DNA of 64,000 nucleotides from NCBI RefSeq assembly GCF_000143415.4, contig NW_003314287.1, positions 394,203 through 458,202 on the forward strand. Direction: 5' to 3'. The notes under the pieces are model-generated. The model was not told the DNA's origin. It made no database searches and was given only the letters and a program-made list of their open reading frames with translations. This DNA comes from Selaginella moellendorffii (taxonomy: Eukaryota > Streptophyta > Lycopodiopsida > Selaginellales > Selaginellaceae). This document shows positions 11,673-24,719 of the stretch, piece after piece. The first letter of the stretch is position 1, and every line of letters begins with the position of its first letter. The translations under genes were made by a program, and so were the position numbers.

Positions 11673-12035
11673 TATACCCTGCCGCAACGCCACCGCCAGG
11701 AGATTCTAGCCTCCACCCTGAGACTACGACACCCTAGACGAGCCAGCGCCTCGATTTCATACGAACCCTAGGAGAGCGCACTCAATGCGAGGGAAATGAC
11801 CAACAAGGCGGGAAACTCTCTGGCGAGGCCAACAACGTTGTGACGCGTGCATTCATATTTGCCGGGCGTACACGTGGCAGTCCGCGATTGAGGGTGACTT
11901 TTACAAAGCTTCTTGTGCAAGCCTTGCAAGAGGCTTCAAGAAGAAGCTGTATAGACAAGGTGCCGAGCATATTCTTTTTAGTTAATTTTCCATGGAGCGT
12001 TTTTTTAGGGCTGGGAAATATTTTGCGCGGCAGTG
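11673..12035. promoter_or_regulatory. Shared divergent promoter region of RBR and FRK
   Basis: The two start codons lie 363 bp apart on opposite strands. The RBR-proximal part contains CGAGCCAGCGCCTCG-type GC-rich sequence. I did not find a clear TTTSSCGC E2F consensus by eye; TTTTGCGCGGCAG near 12021-12033 resembles one and lies just upstream of the FRK start. Confidence 0.5.
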
Positions 12036-13677
12036 ATGGAGGCGCGACCGAGGCGCTCCTCATCGATCTCGCCCAGGAGCAAGGGCAGGAAGTCGGATCT
12101 TGTGGTGTGTTTCGGGGAGATGCTCGTGGATTTCGTGCCGACGGTGGGGGGATTGTCGCTGGCGGATGCTCCGGCCTTCAAGAAAGCCCCCGGCGGCGCC
12201 CCGGCCAATGTCGCTGTAGCGATTTCTCGCCTCGGCGGTCACTCAGCGTTCATTGGCAAGGTGAGACGGGCGAGAGAAAGAGATTTCTCTAGCAGAATAG
12301 AGAATGCAGGCTGCCAGATTGATTTTTTTGAGAATTCCATTCCATCCAGGTCGGAGAGGACGAGTTTGGATGCATGCTCGTGGAGATTCTCAAGGACAAT
12401 AGAGTCAACAGCCGAGGGGTTCGTTTCGATCAGAACGCGAGGACTGCTTTGGCTTTTGTTACTTTGAGAGAGGACGGTGAGCGCGAGTTTATGTTTTACA
12501 GGAATCCAAGCGCAGATATGCTTCTAACAGTACCCGAGCTTGATGCTGAGCTCATACAACAGGTAACGTTCTTTCTCTCATTTTCTATTCTTTTGTGTTC
12601 TTCGTTTCTCCAAGGACGATGTTTTTGACTGGTGCTTTCTTCTTCTTGACAGGCATCGATTTTTCACTATGGTTCGATCAGTTTGATCGCGGAACCATGT
12701 CGTTCTGCTCACCTTGCTGCCATGGACATCGCAAAGTCGGCTGGTGCATTGTTGTCTTACGATCCCAATTTGAGACTTCCCCTTTGGCCAACGCCCGAAG
12801 ACGCCCGGATCGGCATTCTTAGTATTTGGAACAAAGCCGACCTTATCAAGGTGCTCTTCGTCTCTACCTTTTTATTTTGAGCGTGTCTTACCTCCTCTTT
12901 TCTGCAAGCAAAGATCAGCGAGGAAGAGCTGGAGTTTCTGACAAATGGAGCGGATCCGTATACCGATGAGGCAGCACTGTCTATGTTTCATCCCAATCTT
13001 AAGTTACTGCTGGTTACCGAGGGCCAGAATGGCTCCCGCTACTACACAAAAGTAAGTGCTCCAAATGCTATTCATCGTGCTTTCACTAACGAAATTCATC
13101 AGGAATTCCACGGAAAAGTCGAGGGCATTCAAGTCCAAGCCGTTGATACGACTGGTGCCGGCGACGCCTTCGTCGGAGGAATCCACAGTCAGCTCGTTAG
13201 CGACATGTCCTTGTACACAGTACGTTTACATCCTGACTGATTTCAATATTCTTTGTTGGTAAGCGAACCTCTGAGAGCGCCAGAATTGATGCTTTCGATC
13301 AGCTAAATCCCGCCTTTCTCCTCAGGACGAGAAAAGGCTGAGAGATGCCTTGCGATTTGCAAATGCCTGTGGAGCAATCACAACCACGGAGAGAGGGGCT
13401 ATTCCAGCGTTGCCAGACAAAGATACGGTGCTAAGGCTCATCGGTAAGCGCCTTGTTTCTTTCAATCTTGTCTTCTCGCTGATCTTCTTTCGCTGCATTT
13501 CCAGATCAACTTCCGAAGTCCCGGATACCACGAAGACCATCATGGCATAACATTTCCCGGTGGAGGCTGCCGCTCAACGTGGACGCGGAGCTGCCGCTAG
13601 CAGCGACACCCGAACAAGATGCGGTGCTAACGAATGCGGCGGTAACGGATGCGGTGCTCACGGAAGAGCAAATCTAA
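12036..13677 (+). CDS. Fructokinase (pfkB family)
   Basis: Seven exons (12036-12260, 12350-12562, 12653-12850, 12914-13051, 13103-13219, 13326-13443, 13505-13677) join in frame to about 393 residues. The enzyme phosphorylates fructose to fructose-6-phosphate with ATP. Both pfkB signatures are present: [16 protein letters not shown] in exon 1 and [12 protein letters not shown] in exon 5, with its catalytic Asp. [12 protein letters not shown] near the N-terminus and [11 protein letters not shown] are typical of plant fructokinases. No plastid transit peptide is evident, so a cytosolic enzyme is likely. A C-terminal extension after RLIDQLPKS ([20 protein letters not shown]) is longer and more repetitive than usual. 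ATG at 12036 was chosen; the in-frame GTG three bases upstream is not a eukaryotic start. The gene converges with SPRTN, 82 bp between stops. Confidence 0.92.
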
Positions 13678-13759
13678 GAGAACAACACGCCTTCACAATA
13701 TCATATCGAAGAAGGTACGCAAAGTTCATTCATCTTCGTGCACTCATTCTTACAAAACT

Positions 13760-15072
13760 TTAATTTATCAAGCAGTTGTCCAGGTGCTGGTTGATTTTTG
13801 CGATGGTTTCGGTCCTGCCTAAGTCTCCCACGATTGTCTCTTTGCAATTTGGATTCGGACAAACGAAGCAGTGCACTGCAGCTCACAAGAAAGATTGTTA
13901 GTTTTCTGATAAAAATCATCAATTTAAGCACGAACCTGGATCATCCGCGGTTAAATCGATAGCGTTTGTGTTCTTTGAGCCGCTTGCTACGCTGAGAAAG
14001 TCTTTGATGCTCAAGTTCTTCGATGGCATCCCAGAGGTTTTGTGGGATTTTCCTGCCTTGTTCTCACCACTTCCAATCGAAGAGCCTGTTTGATAACACA
14101 CCAGCTAGCTTTAGCTTCCAAAAGTTAAAACAAACCTTCTTCTTTCCTCTTCTTGCGCTTGTCTTTGTATCCCGGTGGCTCCGCGGTTTTCAAGTAGCTG
14201 CCGCCGCAAGTTGTCTCGTGCCTGATCCACAAAGATGAAAGATAAAGCTAAAGCGTGAAAGTTGAAACTTTACGTATGCCAGAGGCATCGCGGATGTGAG
14301 CAGGCTCCTGTCGATCCAGCTTTGAATGTACAGTCAGCTGGCGAGGGTGCTCGATTCATCGCTCGTTTTACAAGATTCCCACAAGACTGGCACTGCAAAA
14401 TAGCAAAGACTCGTCCAAAAATTGAGCGCAAAAATGTGTTCTACCGTCCAGTGATGAACACGGTAATTGTTCACTTCGTCCTTAAAGTTGTGATATACGG
14501 TGATGTTGTAGCCTTCTACAGGTCTCTGACACGGAAAAGCTAAGAATAAGTTTCGCAAAATCTAAATAGAACCTCGAAATCTTGCAAGCTGGAGACGTTG
14601 ATCTCCTTCATTTTTGCAAGAAAATATTGACCATGATCACTGCCACATGAAGGAAAAAGACGAGATCAGAAAGAAGAAAAAAACCTTTTTCTTCTTAGCT
14701 GACAACAAATACTCACTCGTGATCTTTGTTCCCGTTGTCGAGAAACAGAAACGCATGAATCATCTCATGGAGAAGCGTGTTCTTGAGATCACTCACACTC
14801 CGATACTTGAGCAGCGGCTCCGAGAGGCGAATCTCGCAGCCACCGCAGAAGCTGTACTTGCAAATCCCCGCGCACCTGAGCCAAAAACAAATCCCATCCA
14901 TCAAAATCTCAGAAAAATGCGATCAAAGCAAAGGATACAAAGTCATGCGTTTGCTGCTCCACTGCACACTGCAAGCGCCAAGCTTGCCTTGGAAATAGAG
15001 CGCATTGTAGTAGCAAAAGAGCGCAGTGATATCCGGATGAGGATCAAGCAAGTCGCCATGGCGCACCTCCAT
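13760..15072 (-). CDS. SPRTN/Spartan-type DNA-protein crosslink metalloprotease
   Basis: Eight exons (14939-15072, 14717-14875, 14573-14639, 14445-14525, 14274-14392, 14136-14221, 13936-14085, 13760-13875) join in frame to about 303 residues. The SprT domain comes first: LDPHPDITALFCYYNALYFQ, KRMTLCAGICKY, then the zinc-protease motif LLHEMIHAFLF (HExxH). GYNITVYHNFKDEVNNYRVH and the zinc-ribbon cysteines (HHWTCQSCGNLVKRAMNRAP, CSHPRCLWHTH, CGGSY) follow. The C-terminus carries a UBZ4-like ubiquitin-binding finger (CFVC...INQHLDNCL). The family cleaves proteins covalently trapped on DNA at replication forks. SIKDFLSVAS at about 13990 has a PIP-box-like flavour but lacks the full consensus. 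The first ATG in frame is at 15072. The gene is divergent from CSLC. Confidence 0.92.
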
Positions 15073-16637
15073 TCCCCCTCTCCCGCCCAAAAAACCCCTT
15101 AGGGCAAACAATTTGACCCTCAATAAACCCTAATATCCCATGCATAGACACGTATCCAGCAATCGCTCACATCGATTTCGCTGTCGTTGAGGTTCACACA
15201 TTAATTTCTGTAAGATTCCTAACGGCTTGGCAAAAACGGAGAAAAACAATTCTAAAAAATTGCCTAACATGACCGCATTTAAATTCTTATGACTTTGCAG
15301 TCACTTTGGAATGGTAAACTGTCCGGGTAGAAAAGGTCCAAACCTTTATGCATGGATGATATCTATATTTTATTACCGGACCATACTATAATGGTTTTGT
15401 CTATTCTATGCAAATGTTTACGCGCACGCACGTAGCTTCAAAGTCGAGCGGTGTTGGTGAGTGTTTTCTCATGGCGAACATGCCAAGTCTGAGCAATGTG
15501 TGTAAGCGTAGCGTGTTTGGCAGCACGCCCACATGAGGAGAAAAGACTTTACAAAAGCAACAAAGGTGGCCACCTTGCGCAGAGAGATTCTTTCTCTTGG
15601 CTTAAATTCAAAGTTTATAAGCAAAGAAGAATTGGGAAAGACTTGTCACACACACACACACCACCGCCCCGGGCGAGCGTGAGCTGGTTTCTCGAGCGAG
15701 GGAATCCAGGGCCGAGCGAAAGAGAATGCCCCCTTTTTTTTTGCGGATTCGTAGTCTACAAACTTGGCCCACCCTTGGTTTGTCGCTGCGTCGACTCCGC
15801 CGTGGCTTGTTTATAGGCCAAGGTGATGCTGCTCCACTGGAATCCAAAGAGATGCCCACAAGTTTAAGTTGATCTGTGTGGAGGAGGTGATGTGGGTGTA
15901 AATCTTATAAGAACAACACCAAAAATAATGTGTCTCATCACGAAAGATCCAGCTTGAAAGGAACTTAGGGTTTTTCTATTCGAAACTAACGGAATGTTCT
16001 TATTCTGTCAACATGTTATGGAAATTAGGGTTTTTTGTATTCTCAAACGCTAACGGAATGTTTCTTACTTGGATATTCTGTCAGCCTGCTCTCCAAGGCC
16101 ACAGTAAAGAGAGGCGGGAGTTGTTTGAAAACGTGCGCCTCTACAAGTGCATTGATCGATCCACTCCACTCCAGATTTTAGGGTTCCTCGCGCGAGAAGA
16201 GAGAGAGAGAGGGGAGGAGCGCAGCTCGATCGGCAAAGGGAGGGGATCGCTCACAAGCGCATTGGATTTTGCTGCTCAATGCCGGGGAGAGAGAGGGAGG
16301 GAGAGTCCGTGCCGTGAGGATTAGGGTTTAGGGATTTGTGTAGAGCACTGTAGCGCACTGCTGCTCCTTCTCCGTTTTCTCTTCCTTCCCCGTGTCGTAT
16401 TGTCGCGTTCCTCGCCTTCGTTCTTCGCGGCGCCACTGTAGCTGTGCGAAATTCAGCGTTTCTGACCACGGCTCCTTACTATTCCAGAATTGCCGTTGTC
16501 TCTTCTGGGGCGGCTGCTGGAATCCAGTGCTGTTTGACACGCAATTTTGGGAATTTTTTCTCCTCCCATCCTCGTTTCCCCCCCATTTTTTTTTTCTCGT
16601 TCTTTGGGTGCTTCTCTGGGTTCTAAACCGAAGATCT
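15073..16637. promoter_or_regulatory. Divergent intergenic region between SPRTN and CSLC
   Basis: About 1.5 kb holds no convincing coding sequence. It contains a CA microsatellite (about 15648-15660), a GAGA-rich run (16199-16215), and telo-box-like TTAGGGTT motifs near 16176 and 16320-16330. These lie just upstream of or inside the CSLC leader. ORFs on both strands are short and overlapping. Confidence 0.45.
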
Positions 16638-16676
16638 ATGGCGGCAATGCTGGAGCTCCAAGCAGCGAATTTGTGA
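16638..16676 (+). promoter_or_regulatory. Upstream ORF in the CSLC leader
   Basis: A 12-codon ORF (MAAMLELQAANL) lies 186 bp upstream of the CSLC start. A second short ATG ORF starts at 16696. Between 16719 and 16788 a GTAAGC...TTGCAG pair could be a 70-nt intron in the 5' UTR. All this depends on where transcription starts, which cannot be seen. Confidence 0.35.
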
Positions 16677-16861
16677 CAGGGACATCATTTCGTCCATGAT
16701 TGGCATGCGAGCCCGAGAGTAAGCATTGCTCTAGCTCTTTTCTATCGAATCAATCTCGAGAGCCAGCACGAAAAAGAAGATCTTGCAGAGGCAATTAAGT
16801 TCGCATGCCAAATTTCCAGCGCAGCCACCGAATCTGACGACTAAACTCTCTCCCCCGCTCG

Positions 16862-19216
16862 ATGCCGCCGACGAGCTTCGACTTCGCGGATTGGTGGTCC
16901 AAGCAAGATCACAGGGGAACTCCGGTGGTGGTGAAGATGGACAATCCAAACTGGTCGATGCTGGAGATCGAGAGCCCGGGCAGTGGCGGCGCCACTACGT
17001 TTGACAAGAAGGGCAGGGGAAAGAATGCCAAGCAGCTAACTTGGGTGCTTCTCCTCAAAGCCCATCGCGCCGCTGGATGCCTGGCATGGCTCGCCCACGG
17101 CCTGTGGCTTCTTCTCAGTGCTGTGAAGAAGAGGCTCGTCCAGAAACAAGGGGTCGCCAACCCGGAGAAGTCGAACACTCACAGGGGGAAACTTCACAAG
17201 TTCATCAAGGGGTTTCTGGCATTCGCGCTGGTGATGCTGGGATTCGAGCTCATTGCTCACACTTCCGGATGGACGCCCCGGCTGCGCATGCCATCCTCGT
17301 CTTCTTTGAGCTTGCACAGCATGCTCCAGGCGGTGTACGTGTTTTGGGTCCAGTTGCGAGCAAACTACATTGCTCCTCCGCTCCAGACGCTGGCGAATTT
17401 TTGCATCGTGCTGTTCTTGATCCAGAGCGCTGACAGGATCATACTCTGCGTCGGGTGTTTGTGGATCAAGTATAGGAGGATCAAAGTGGTGGCGAATCCG
17501 GCGACTTTGGAGTCACAGGATTTGGAGCAGCCGGGTGTTGGGTTTCCCATGGTGCTGGTTCAGGTTCCTATGTGCAACGAGCGAGAGGTAGATTGGAGTT
17601 CTGTTTTTTCACTTTGTTTCTGACTGGGGGAGTTTTTTTTTTTTTACTGGCTTTCTCTTTTCTATCCAGGTGTATGAGCAGTCAGTGTCGGCGATTTGTC
17701 AGCTTGATTGGCCCAAGGATCGATTGCTAATTCAAGTGTTGGATGACTCTGACGAGCCGGATATCCAGCTGCTTATTCAAGGGGAAGTACAGAAGTGGCG
17801 TCAAAAGGGAGTGAACATTGTTTACAGGCATCGCTTGGTTCGCAGTGGCTACAAAGCTGGCAATTTAAAGTCTGCTATGGCCTGTGATTACGTGAAAGAC
17901 TACGAGTTTGTGGCGATTTTCGACGCAGATTTCCAGCCTAAGCCCGATTTCCTGAAAGTGACTGTTCCACATCTCAAGGTAGAGCAGCGTGAATACTTTG
18001 AGTTTGTTGGTTGAGATATCTGACAATTCCATCGTTCCTTGGTGTTTACAGGAAGATCCCGAGCTGGCACTGGTTCAGGCACGGTGGTCTTTCACGAACA
18101 AGGATGAAAACCTCCTCACTCGTCTCCAGAACGTCAATCTGTCGTTCCACTTCGAGGTGGAGCAACAGGTGAATGGAGTTTTCCTCAGCTTCTTTGGTTT
18201 CAATGGAACAGCTGGGGTCTGGCGAATTAAGGCACTTGAAGAGTCTGGTGGCTGGCTAGAGAGGACAACAGTCGAGGACATGGACATCGCTGTCCGCGCG
18301 CATTTACAAGGCTGGAAGTTCCTCTTTGTAAACGATGTTCGGGTAATTCTCTTGGCCTCCAATCTGCTCGGACTGATTTGTTTGCTCGTTGCATGTTTTC
18401 AGTGCCTCTGCGAGCTACCAGAGTCCTACGAGGCGTATAGGAAGCAGCAGCACCGATGGCACTCGGGACCAATGCAGCTCTTCCGCCTCTGCATGCCTGA
18501 TATCGTCACTGCAAAGGTCCGTGTCACTTGCTTTCTCGCATAGAAAAACTTATCTTATACGTGCCGCCTTGCAGATTCCCCTCTGGAAAAAAGGCAACTT
18601 GATCTTCCTCTTCTTCTTGCTGAGAAAGCTCATACTGCCGTTCTACTCGTTTACGCTCTTCTGCATCATCCTGCCGATGACGATGTTCGTGCCGGAGTCG
18701 CACCTGCCAGTGTGGGTGATCTGCTACGTCCCGGCCGTCATGTCCTTCCTCAACGTCCTCCCGGCACCCAGATCATTCCCGTTCTTGGTACCGTACCTCC
18801 TGTTCGAGAACACCATGTCGGTGACGAAGTTTAACGCCATGATCTCCGGCCTCTTCCAACTCGGCAGCGCGTACGAATGGGTGGTGACGAAGAAAACAGG
18901 CAGAGCGTCCGAGGCGGACTTGCTGGCGGCCATATCTCGGGACTCTGCGGAAGTCCTTCCCAAGCAGCAGCAACACCTGCGAGTGGTGTCCGAGTCGGGC
19001 TTGGATCTTCTGGCCAAGCTCCAGGACAAGCCCAAGAAGGCAGGCAAGAAAGGGAATCGATTGTACAGGAAGGAGTTGACGCTCGCATTTCTACTGCTCA
19101 CCGCGGCTGCAAGGAGCTTGCTCTCTGCTCAAGGGGTACACTTTTATTTTTTGCTGTTCCAAGGGATTTCGTTCCTTGTTATCGGGCTGGATTTGATCGG
19201 AGAGCAAGTGAGCTGA
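16862..19216 (+). CDS. CSLC: Cellulose synthase-like C (xyloglucan beta-1,4-glucan synthase)
   Basis: Five exons (16862-17587, 17670-17978, 18052-18342, 18403-18516, 18575-19216) join in frame to 693 residues, the usual CSLC length. This Golgi GT2 enzyme makes the beta-1,4-glucan backbone of xyloglucan. The start [20 protein letters not shown] is typical of CSLC. Membrane segments near residues 55-75, 110-130 and 170-200 precede the catalytic domain. Catalytic motifs are intact: [11 protein letters not shown] (D), [12 protein letters not shown] (DxD), [19 protein letters not shown] (ED) and [17 protein letters not shown] (QxxRW). C-terminal membrane segments follow ([19 protein letters not shown] onward), ending LDLIGEQVS. 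Introns are 59-82 nt. Two upstream ORFs precede it. Confidence 0.95.
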
Positions 19217-19851
19217 TGGTCTGTCTATGTTGACATGAGTTTTTGCAAAGTACCATTTTTTTTTTTCTTTTTTTCTTTTTAAAAGCCTCATTCAGAATAT
19301 AATTTCTGGTCACGATTTCTAGCAATTGTATCGATCTCAATCTCTGTAACTTCCAGTGCCAGACAAGTTATAAATTTTAACTCATTTATTTGACCTATTA
19401 CAACAGCATTATCCATCTTGTTTTTATGGAAGTGGAAACGGATGGGAATGGTGTTTGGTGGTCTCAACTCTAGCTACCTCTTACTGCTGAAAGAAAAGCT
19501 GGAGCAGTGGATCAATTAAGTGGTGCCGAATGCTGTGAGATCATCATCTTATTGTCTGCAGAAGCACATCAAGAAATGGTTAGACGCTCCTGCACCTTGA
19601 GAATTAGTGACTGCTGTAGAGACACATAAAAAACATTTGAGCATGGCAATGTTGTTGGAGCCTCTGGAGAAGCACATGGCTCTTGGTTGTGGTGGTGCTT
19701 CTTGAAGGGATATGGCAGCAACAGCACCATGAGATGGGATGGCATTTACTTACATGCCTACCATAAGAATTAAATCTTAATCATTTGAGTTACACAATCC
19801 ATTATATAATATATTATAATAACTCTTGAGGAAACCAAGGATAATTAATAT
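19217..19851. other. Intergenic stretch after CSLC, no gene seen
   Basis: The beginning is the likely 3' UTR of CSLC with a T-rich run near 19258-19280. The rest shows no coding sequence. Terminal repeat sequence of a gypsy element starts at 19852. Confidence 0.5.
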
Positions 19852-22800
19852 TGTGAGGTCCAAAGTGTATGCCTACAATGCCATATATTAATATTAGCAT
19901 AGTGGGATTTTGATAGCTGTTGGATTAGTTTCAATTTAGACCATTCACTCCTGTATAAAAGTTAAATTTAATATATACATTTTTATATTCTAATTTATTC
20001 CATGCACTCATATTAGTGGAGGTGAGGAGTAATTTTGATTGTCCTTGAGGAGTGTTTGGATTTGGGATTTTGATTTAGATCTAGCTTTTATAACTTTTTC
20101 AATTTCTTCTCTTTTGCTTTTTTTTTTCATTCATTTTCATAGCAAAGCAACAACATCTTCCTCCTTTGACTCTGGAATAGTAGTTGGTGCAATTGTTTAA
20201 TGCTATGTAGTTGCAATTGAACAATCAAACTCATTTGATAGTAACATTCACGACGTATGGTATAGTTGCTTATGCTCTTATTGCCAATCTTTGTGTCCAA
20301 CCAGAGTTCTTCCATGAGAGTATTAAAGATGATATGTAACATTAGTTCAATCACTTTACAGTGATTGCCACATATCATTCTTGGAATGATGTTTAGTGTT
20401 TACGTGAGTTTCCTACATGCCTCTAAGGGACAACACTGCAATGGTACAATAGTTTGAGTGCAACTATTCGTGAGGATTGGAGCATTTTCCTAGACATTTT
20501 CAAATGCACATTTAGACATGTTGACGATTATGATGATACCTTCTAACAATTGCATTGTCTTTGTTAAGGGCTATCTAAGTTAATAATGCAACTTAGCTTT
20601 CATTTCCGAAGTTTTTTACTTTGTGCGGAGTTAAATATGTTAGAGTGGATCAAATTGGGAATGTTGTGGCTAACACTTTGTCACGATCTTGTAAGACTTA
20701 TATATGCATTTGCTCCAACCACCTTTAATGATGCTCTTCGCTTAACACAACATTATGAGATGTTGCTTTTTCCACTTCTCACTACATATCTTTTAACTCC
20801 ACTTTCTGTAGAAGATAGTCTTGTTCCAATGGAGTTTGATGTTATTACTACCCGAGTTCAAGGACAAGGGTGAGGATGTAATTGTGGCCGTGATGTCCGT
20901 TCCTGGGCATGTGATGAAGTTGCTCACACTTATTAGATTGACGACTTTCATTTTCTAGATGGAGACCTTGGTATTAATAATGTCCTGTTGGTGCTACTAC
21001 AGTGGAAGGTTTAGACACCGAAATGCTTTTGGGAAATTCAAAATTGTGTGAATAGTGGAGGGTCTTTGCACGAATAAGTCAGTGACCCCTCCATCTTTTT
21101 TTCGAAAGTATCATCAAGGGGTTCACTCGGCATCAATTCATCTAATGTTTACTTTCTAAGCTCATTTTTATAACAAGAGGTTTTATATTATCCTCTTTGT
21201 TTTGGTTGATAGGCTCAAGTTTATCTTTTATTGTTTAGCCTGTTTCCACATATTGCTATCTAAATTTGCATCATATGGCAGAGCCAATATTCATTATTTA
21301 TAGCAATGGCGGTACATATGCATATGCACAAGATGAGGCAAACCTAGTTGTGCATATGGGTGAACTTGAGTTTAAGCTATAGTCATTATGAGTGGTGCTA
21401 AGTCAAACTTTTGATCTCATCCTTGGTATGGATTGATTATGGCATAATCATACCAAGTGTGACTTTAAAACTTCTCCCCCTTGTTTTATATTTTATTATA
21501 TTTTTTCATTATATTTTTTCCATTCCTCTCACTTTTGTTCTTTTTCATCCCTCTGCTTTTACTTGTGCTTTCATTACTTTTGTCACCCCATTACTTCCTT
21601 ATATGTTTCCGTCTTGTTCCTTTATTCCCTCTTTTGATCCCTCCGATGGTCTTTGTGTTATAGTGGTTAACTAGCTTATGAAGGAGTATGCCGATCTTTT
21701 TGAATTTGACTTGTTGTTTGGGGCTAAGATTGCAATATGTCATCTTATTCCAACTAAGGATATTTATTCAATCAAGGTTCCTATTCATCATTGATTATCA
21801 AAAGAGATCAAGATTTTATATGTAAATGTTAAGGAGATGTTAGAAAAGAGTGTTATTCGAAAGTTATGGAGTCCTTGGGCATGTGAACCTTATCTTGTTA
21901 TAAAGCCTGATAGGAGTATTTGTTTTTGCATTAACTATCATCTGTTAAACAAAGTGACGATCTTAAATATGTACCCTCTTCCTCACACTGTTGATTTCTT
22001 GGATCATTTGGGGATAATTCACTAAGTTAAATCTTGCTTTTGGGTACTAGCAAATGCAAATGGCCAAGGAAGATATTTCTAAGATTGTTTTTTATACACC
22101 ATTTGGTTTGTACGAGTTTTGGTGATGCTGTTTGGTCTAAACAATGCTCCAGCAATTTTCTAGCAAATGATAGATGAGATTCTTTGGAATAACAGAAATG
22201 ATTGTTGACTTCATTGATAATGTCTTAATCCACTTATAGGGGATGTGGGAGGAACACGAATGTGATGTTTATTAGGTGTTGGATTAGCTACATGAAGTTG
22301 GTTTAAAGTTGAAGCAGCTGAAATGTTTATTTGAGTCTAAGGACACAACTTATCTTGGGTATTGTATTTCTTGTGAGGGTTTACAAATTGATCTTGACAA
22401 ACTTGTGGGTGTTCTAAAGTTCTCTATTTCGAAGTGTGTGAATAATGTGTAACACTTTTTGGGCAAGGTGTAATATCTCGATTGTTTTGTTAATTATCTT
22501 TTTGATTGCACTACACTATTTGCAAACATTGCTGTAGTTGTTAACATCATCTTTCATCTGGTCTGTTGAAGTTGTTAACATCATCTTTCATGTGGTCTGT
22601 GGATTGTGAGTAGGCATTTACAGCTCTCAAAGAGCTATTGATGACTCTTCCAGTTTTGGCATATCTTAATTACACTTGACCTTTTATTTTGCACGTGGAT
22701 GTTTTTGATATCGGTCTTGGAGGTGTGTTTATGCAAAAGAGCTCAATTTTGTTTGGTTAGGGTTGTCTCATTATATATATCAGCCATACCTTACAACCAA

Positions 22801-24575
22801 CAGAGGTGAACTATTCTATGATAGAGGACTGTTTAGTAGCAATTTGGGGTTTTGACAAACTTTATATATATCTATTTGGTTTTAAGACATTACTAAAAAG
22901 TGATCATGTTGTAATTACTTCATTATTGGAGCGGAAGAACTTGGTTGATCATACTGCTTGATGGGCTTTAAAACTTTAACTATATGATTTTGATATTGTT
23001 CATTGCCCTAGGAGTTCTATAGCTAATATTGATGCCTTTTCTCGAGCTCCTCTTCTTTATTCACTTTCTTCTCATGTTTCTAACGAGTCTGTTGTTCTAG
23101 CATTTGTGGATTTTTTAGACAAAGATTCTGTGTTTCTTTAGTAGTTGTTATACTTGATGTTTAGTGTCCACAAGGTGCAGAGTAAGATTTACTTTCTTGT
23201 GAGGCTCAAAAGATTGAACTGTGGATTTAAAGCCTTTATGATGGGTTTGAGAATCCTACATCACTTGCTGATGATTACCATTTTGGCATTTATATTCTTA
23301 ATATCACCTTGAGGATGATTTTCTTTATTTTGTGGGGATAGATTTTGATGATAATTTACGACTGGTGGTGCCTTTTATCTTTATTCCATGCTTTTTCCAT
23401 ACCTACCATGATTCTTGTATTTTAGGTGGGCATATGGGACATTGTCATGTGACCAAGAAGCTACATAAGTCTTTTATTAGTGGAGATGTGACATGATATT
23501 ATCTGGTATATATGCGTAGTTGTGTTTGGTGCCAAGTTCATAATAGTCCCCCTCGTGCTACGGAAAGATAGTTGGAGTCAATTGTAGTTTCCTATCCATT
23601 TGAATTGGTGGTGTTTGATCTAATGAGGCCTTTTCCACGGTCAACTGTTGGTAATGAATATGTTATTATTGTTTTTGACTATTTAACTCGTTGGGTGGAA
23701 GTTGATGCTCTTGCTAGTGTGTTTGCAACTGTTATTGGATACTTCCTCCTCAATTGAGTGGTGTTCTAGCATTTCTATTTGGAACAAATTCTTTTAGATA
23801 ATGGTCCTACATTTATGGCTGAGGCATTTTATATTTTGACGTCTCGGTTGGGAATATGCTACACTTTCACAAGTGCTTATCATCCACAATCAAATGGTTT
23901 GGAAGAACAGCTCATTCAGACCTTCAAAGGAATGATTGTGAAGTACGTGAACTTTCAGCATTCGAATTAGGATGGTTATTTGCCATCTCTTTGATATGCA
24001 TATATCACAGGGGTGCAAAGTTTTATTGATGTTTCACCATATAAACTTTTATATAGTCATGATCTGATACTACCAATAGAGTTAAGTTTACCTTCGCGAG
24101 CTACCGATGTTAGGTCTTGGGATCAATATTTGAAGAGCATTCTTCCACTTGTCCAAGCAGAGTTTGTTGAACATCTGGGTCACATACAAGTGGGACAATA
24201 ATATTGCTACAACTCCCATCATCGTCCACTTGCAAAGTATAAAGTTGATGACTTGGTGTTAATCTGTTTTCCCAATTTTACAATATATGGTTTGTTTAAG
24301 GGGCTTCTTGCTCAGTGGAAGGGACTATATCAGGTGTTATGGCAAGTTGGATCACAAGTTTATGAGGTTTAGCATAACATCTAACAGACCAATCCTTTAG
24401 ATATTGGGTATGTGTAATGGCTGAAACGCTTTATACAAAGGGATCAAGAACCACTAGCACCACCTATAGATCCATTGATGCCTCTTGATGTTCCTCCAGA
24501 TCCTAGTCCACCGTCCAAGAGAGAACCTTGACTATCTTCTATCATTCCGAGAGGAGGGGATGATGTGAGGTCCAT
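19852..24575 (+). mobile_element. Ty3/gypsy relic with recognisable RT, RNase H and integrase
   Basis: A 5' LTR starts TGTGAGGTCC at 19852 and runs to about 20015. Reverse transcriptase is readable around 21660-22450 (LMKEYADLFEFDLL; SICFCINYHLLNKVTILNMY), RNase H at 22680-22960 (PFILHVDVFDIGLGGVFMQK), and integrase core at 23570-23970 (VVFDLMRPFP, EQILLDNGPTFMAEAF, SAYHPQSNGLEEQL, giving D, D, E). Domain order RT-RNaseH-INT is the gypsy order. A polypurine tract (GAGAGGAGGGGATGA) precedes the 3' LTR start at 24564, but only about 12 bp of that LTR remain. Stops and frameshifts throughout make it a fossil. Confidence 0.85.
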
Positions 24576-24719
24576 TATTGTTTATTTTAAATCCTTTAGG
24601 GCTTAATTGTTTGGCTTTGTGCATTGATTGAGTCTTGTGAAGAATGGGACTTACAAATTCTCAATTGAGAGAGCAGCCAAGAAACAAAGATGCCTTAAAA
24701 ACTAAGATATACTAGAAAT

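Noticed and set aside
11343-11771. 142-codon plus-strand ORF over RBR exons 1-3
   Set aside because: It is a shadow of RBR coding exons; the minus strand carries clear RBR sequence and splice sites.
15496-15816. 106-codon ORF upstream of CSLC
   Set aside because: It includes a CA microsatellite translated as a His-Thr run and has no recognisable domain; it lies in a likely promoter region.
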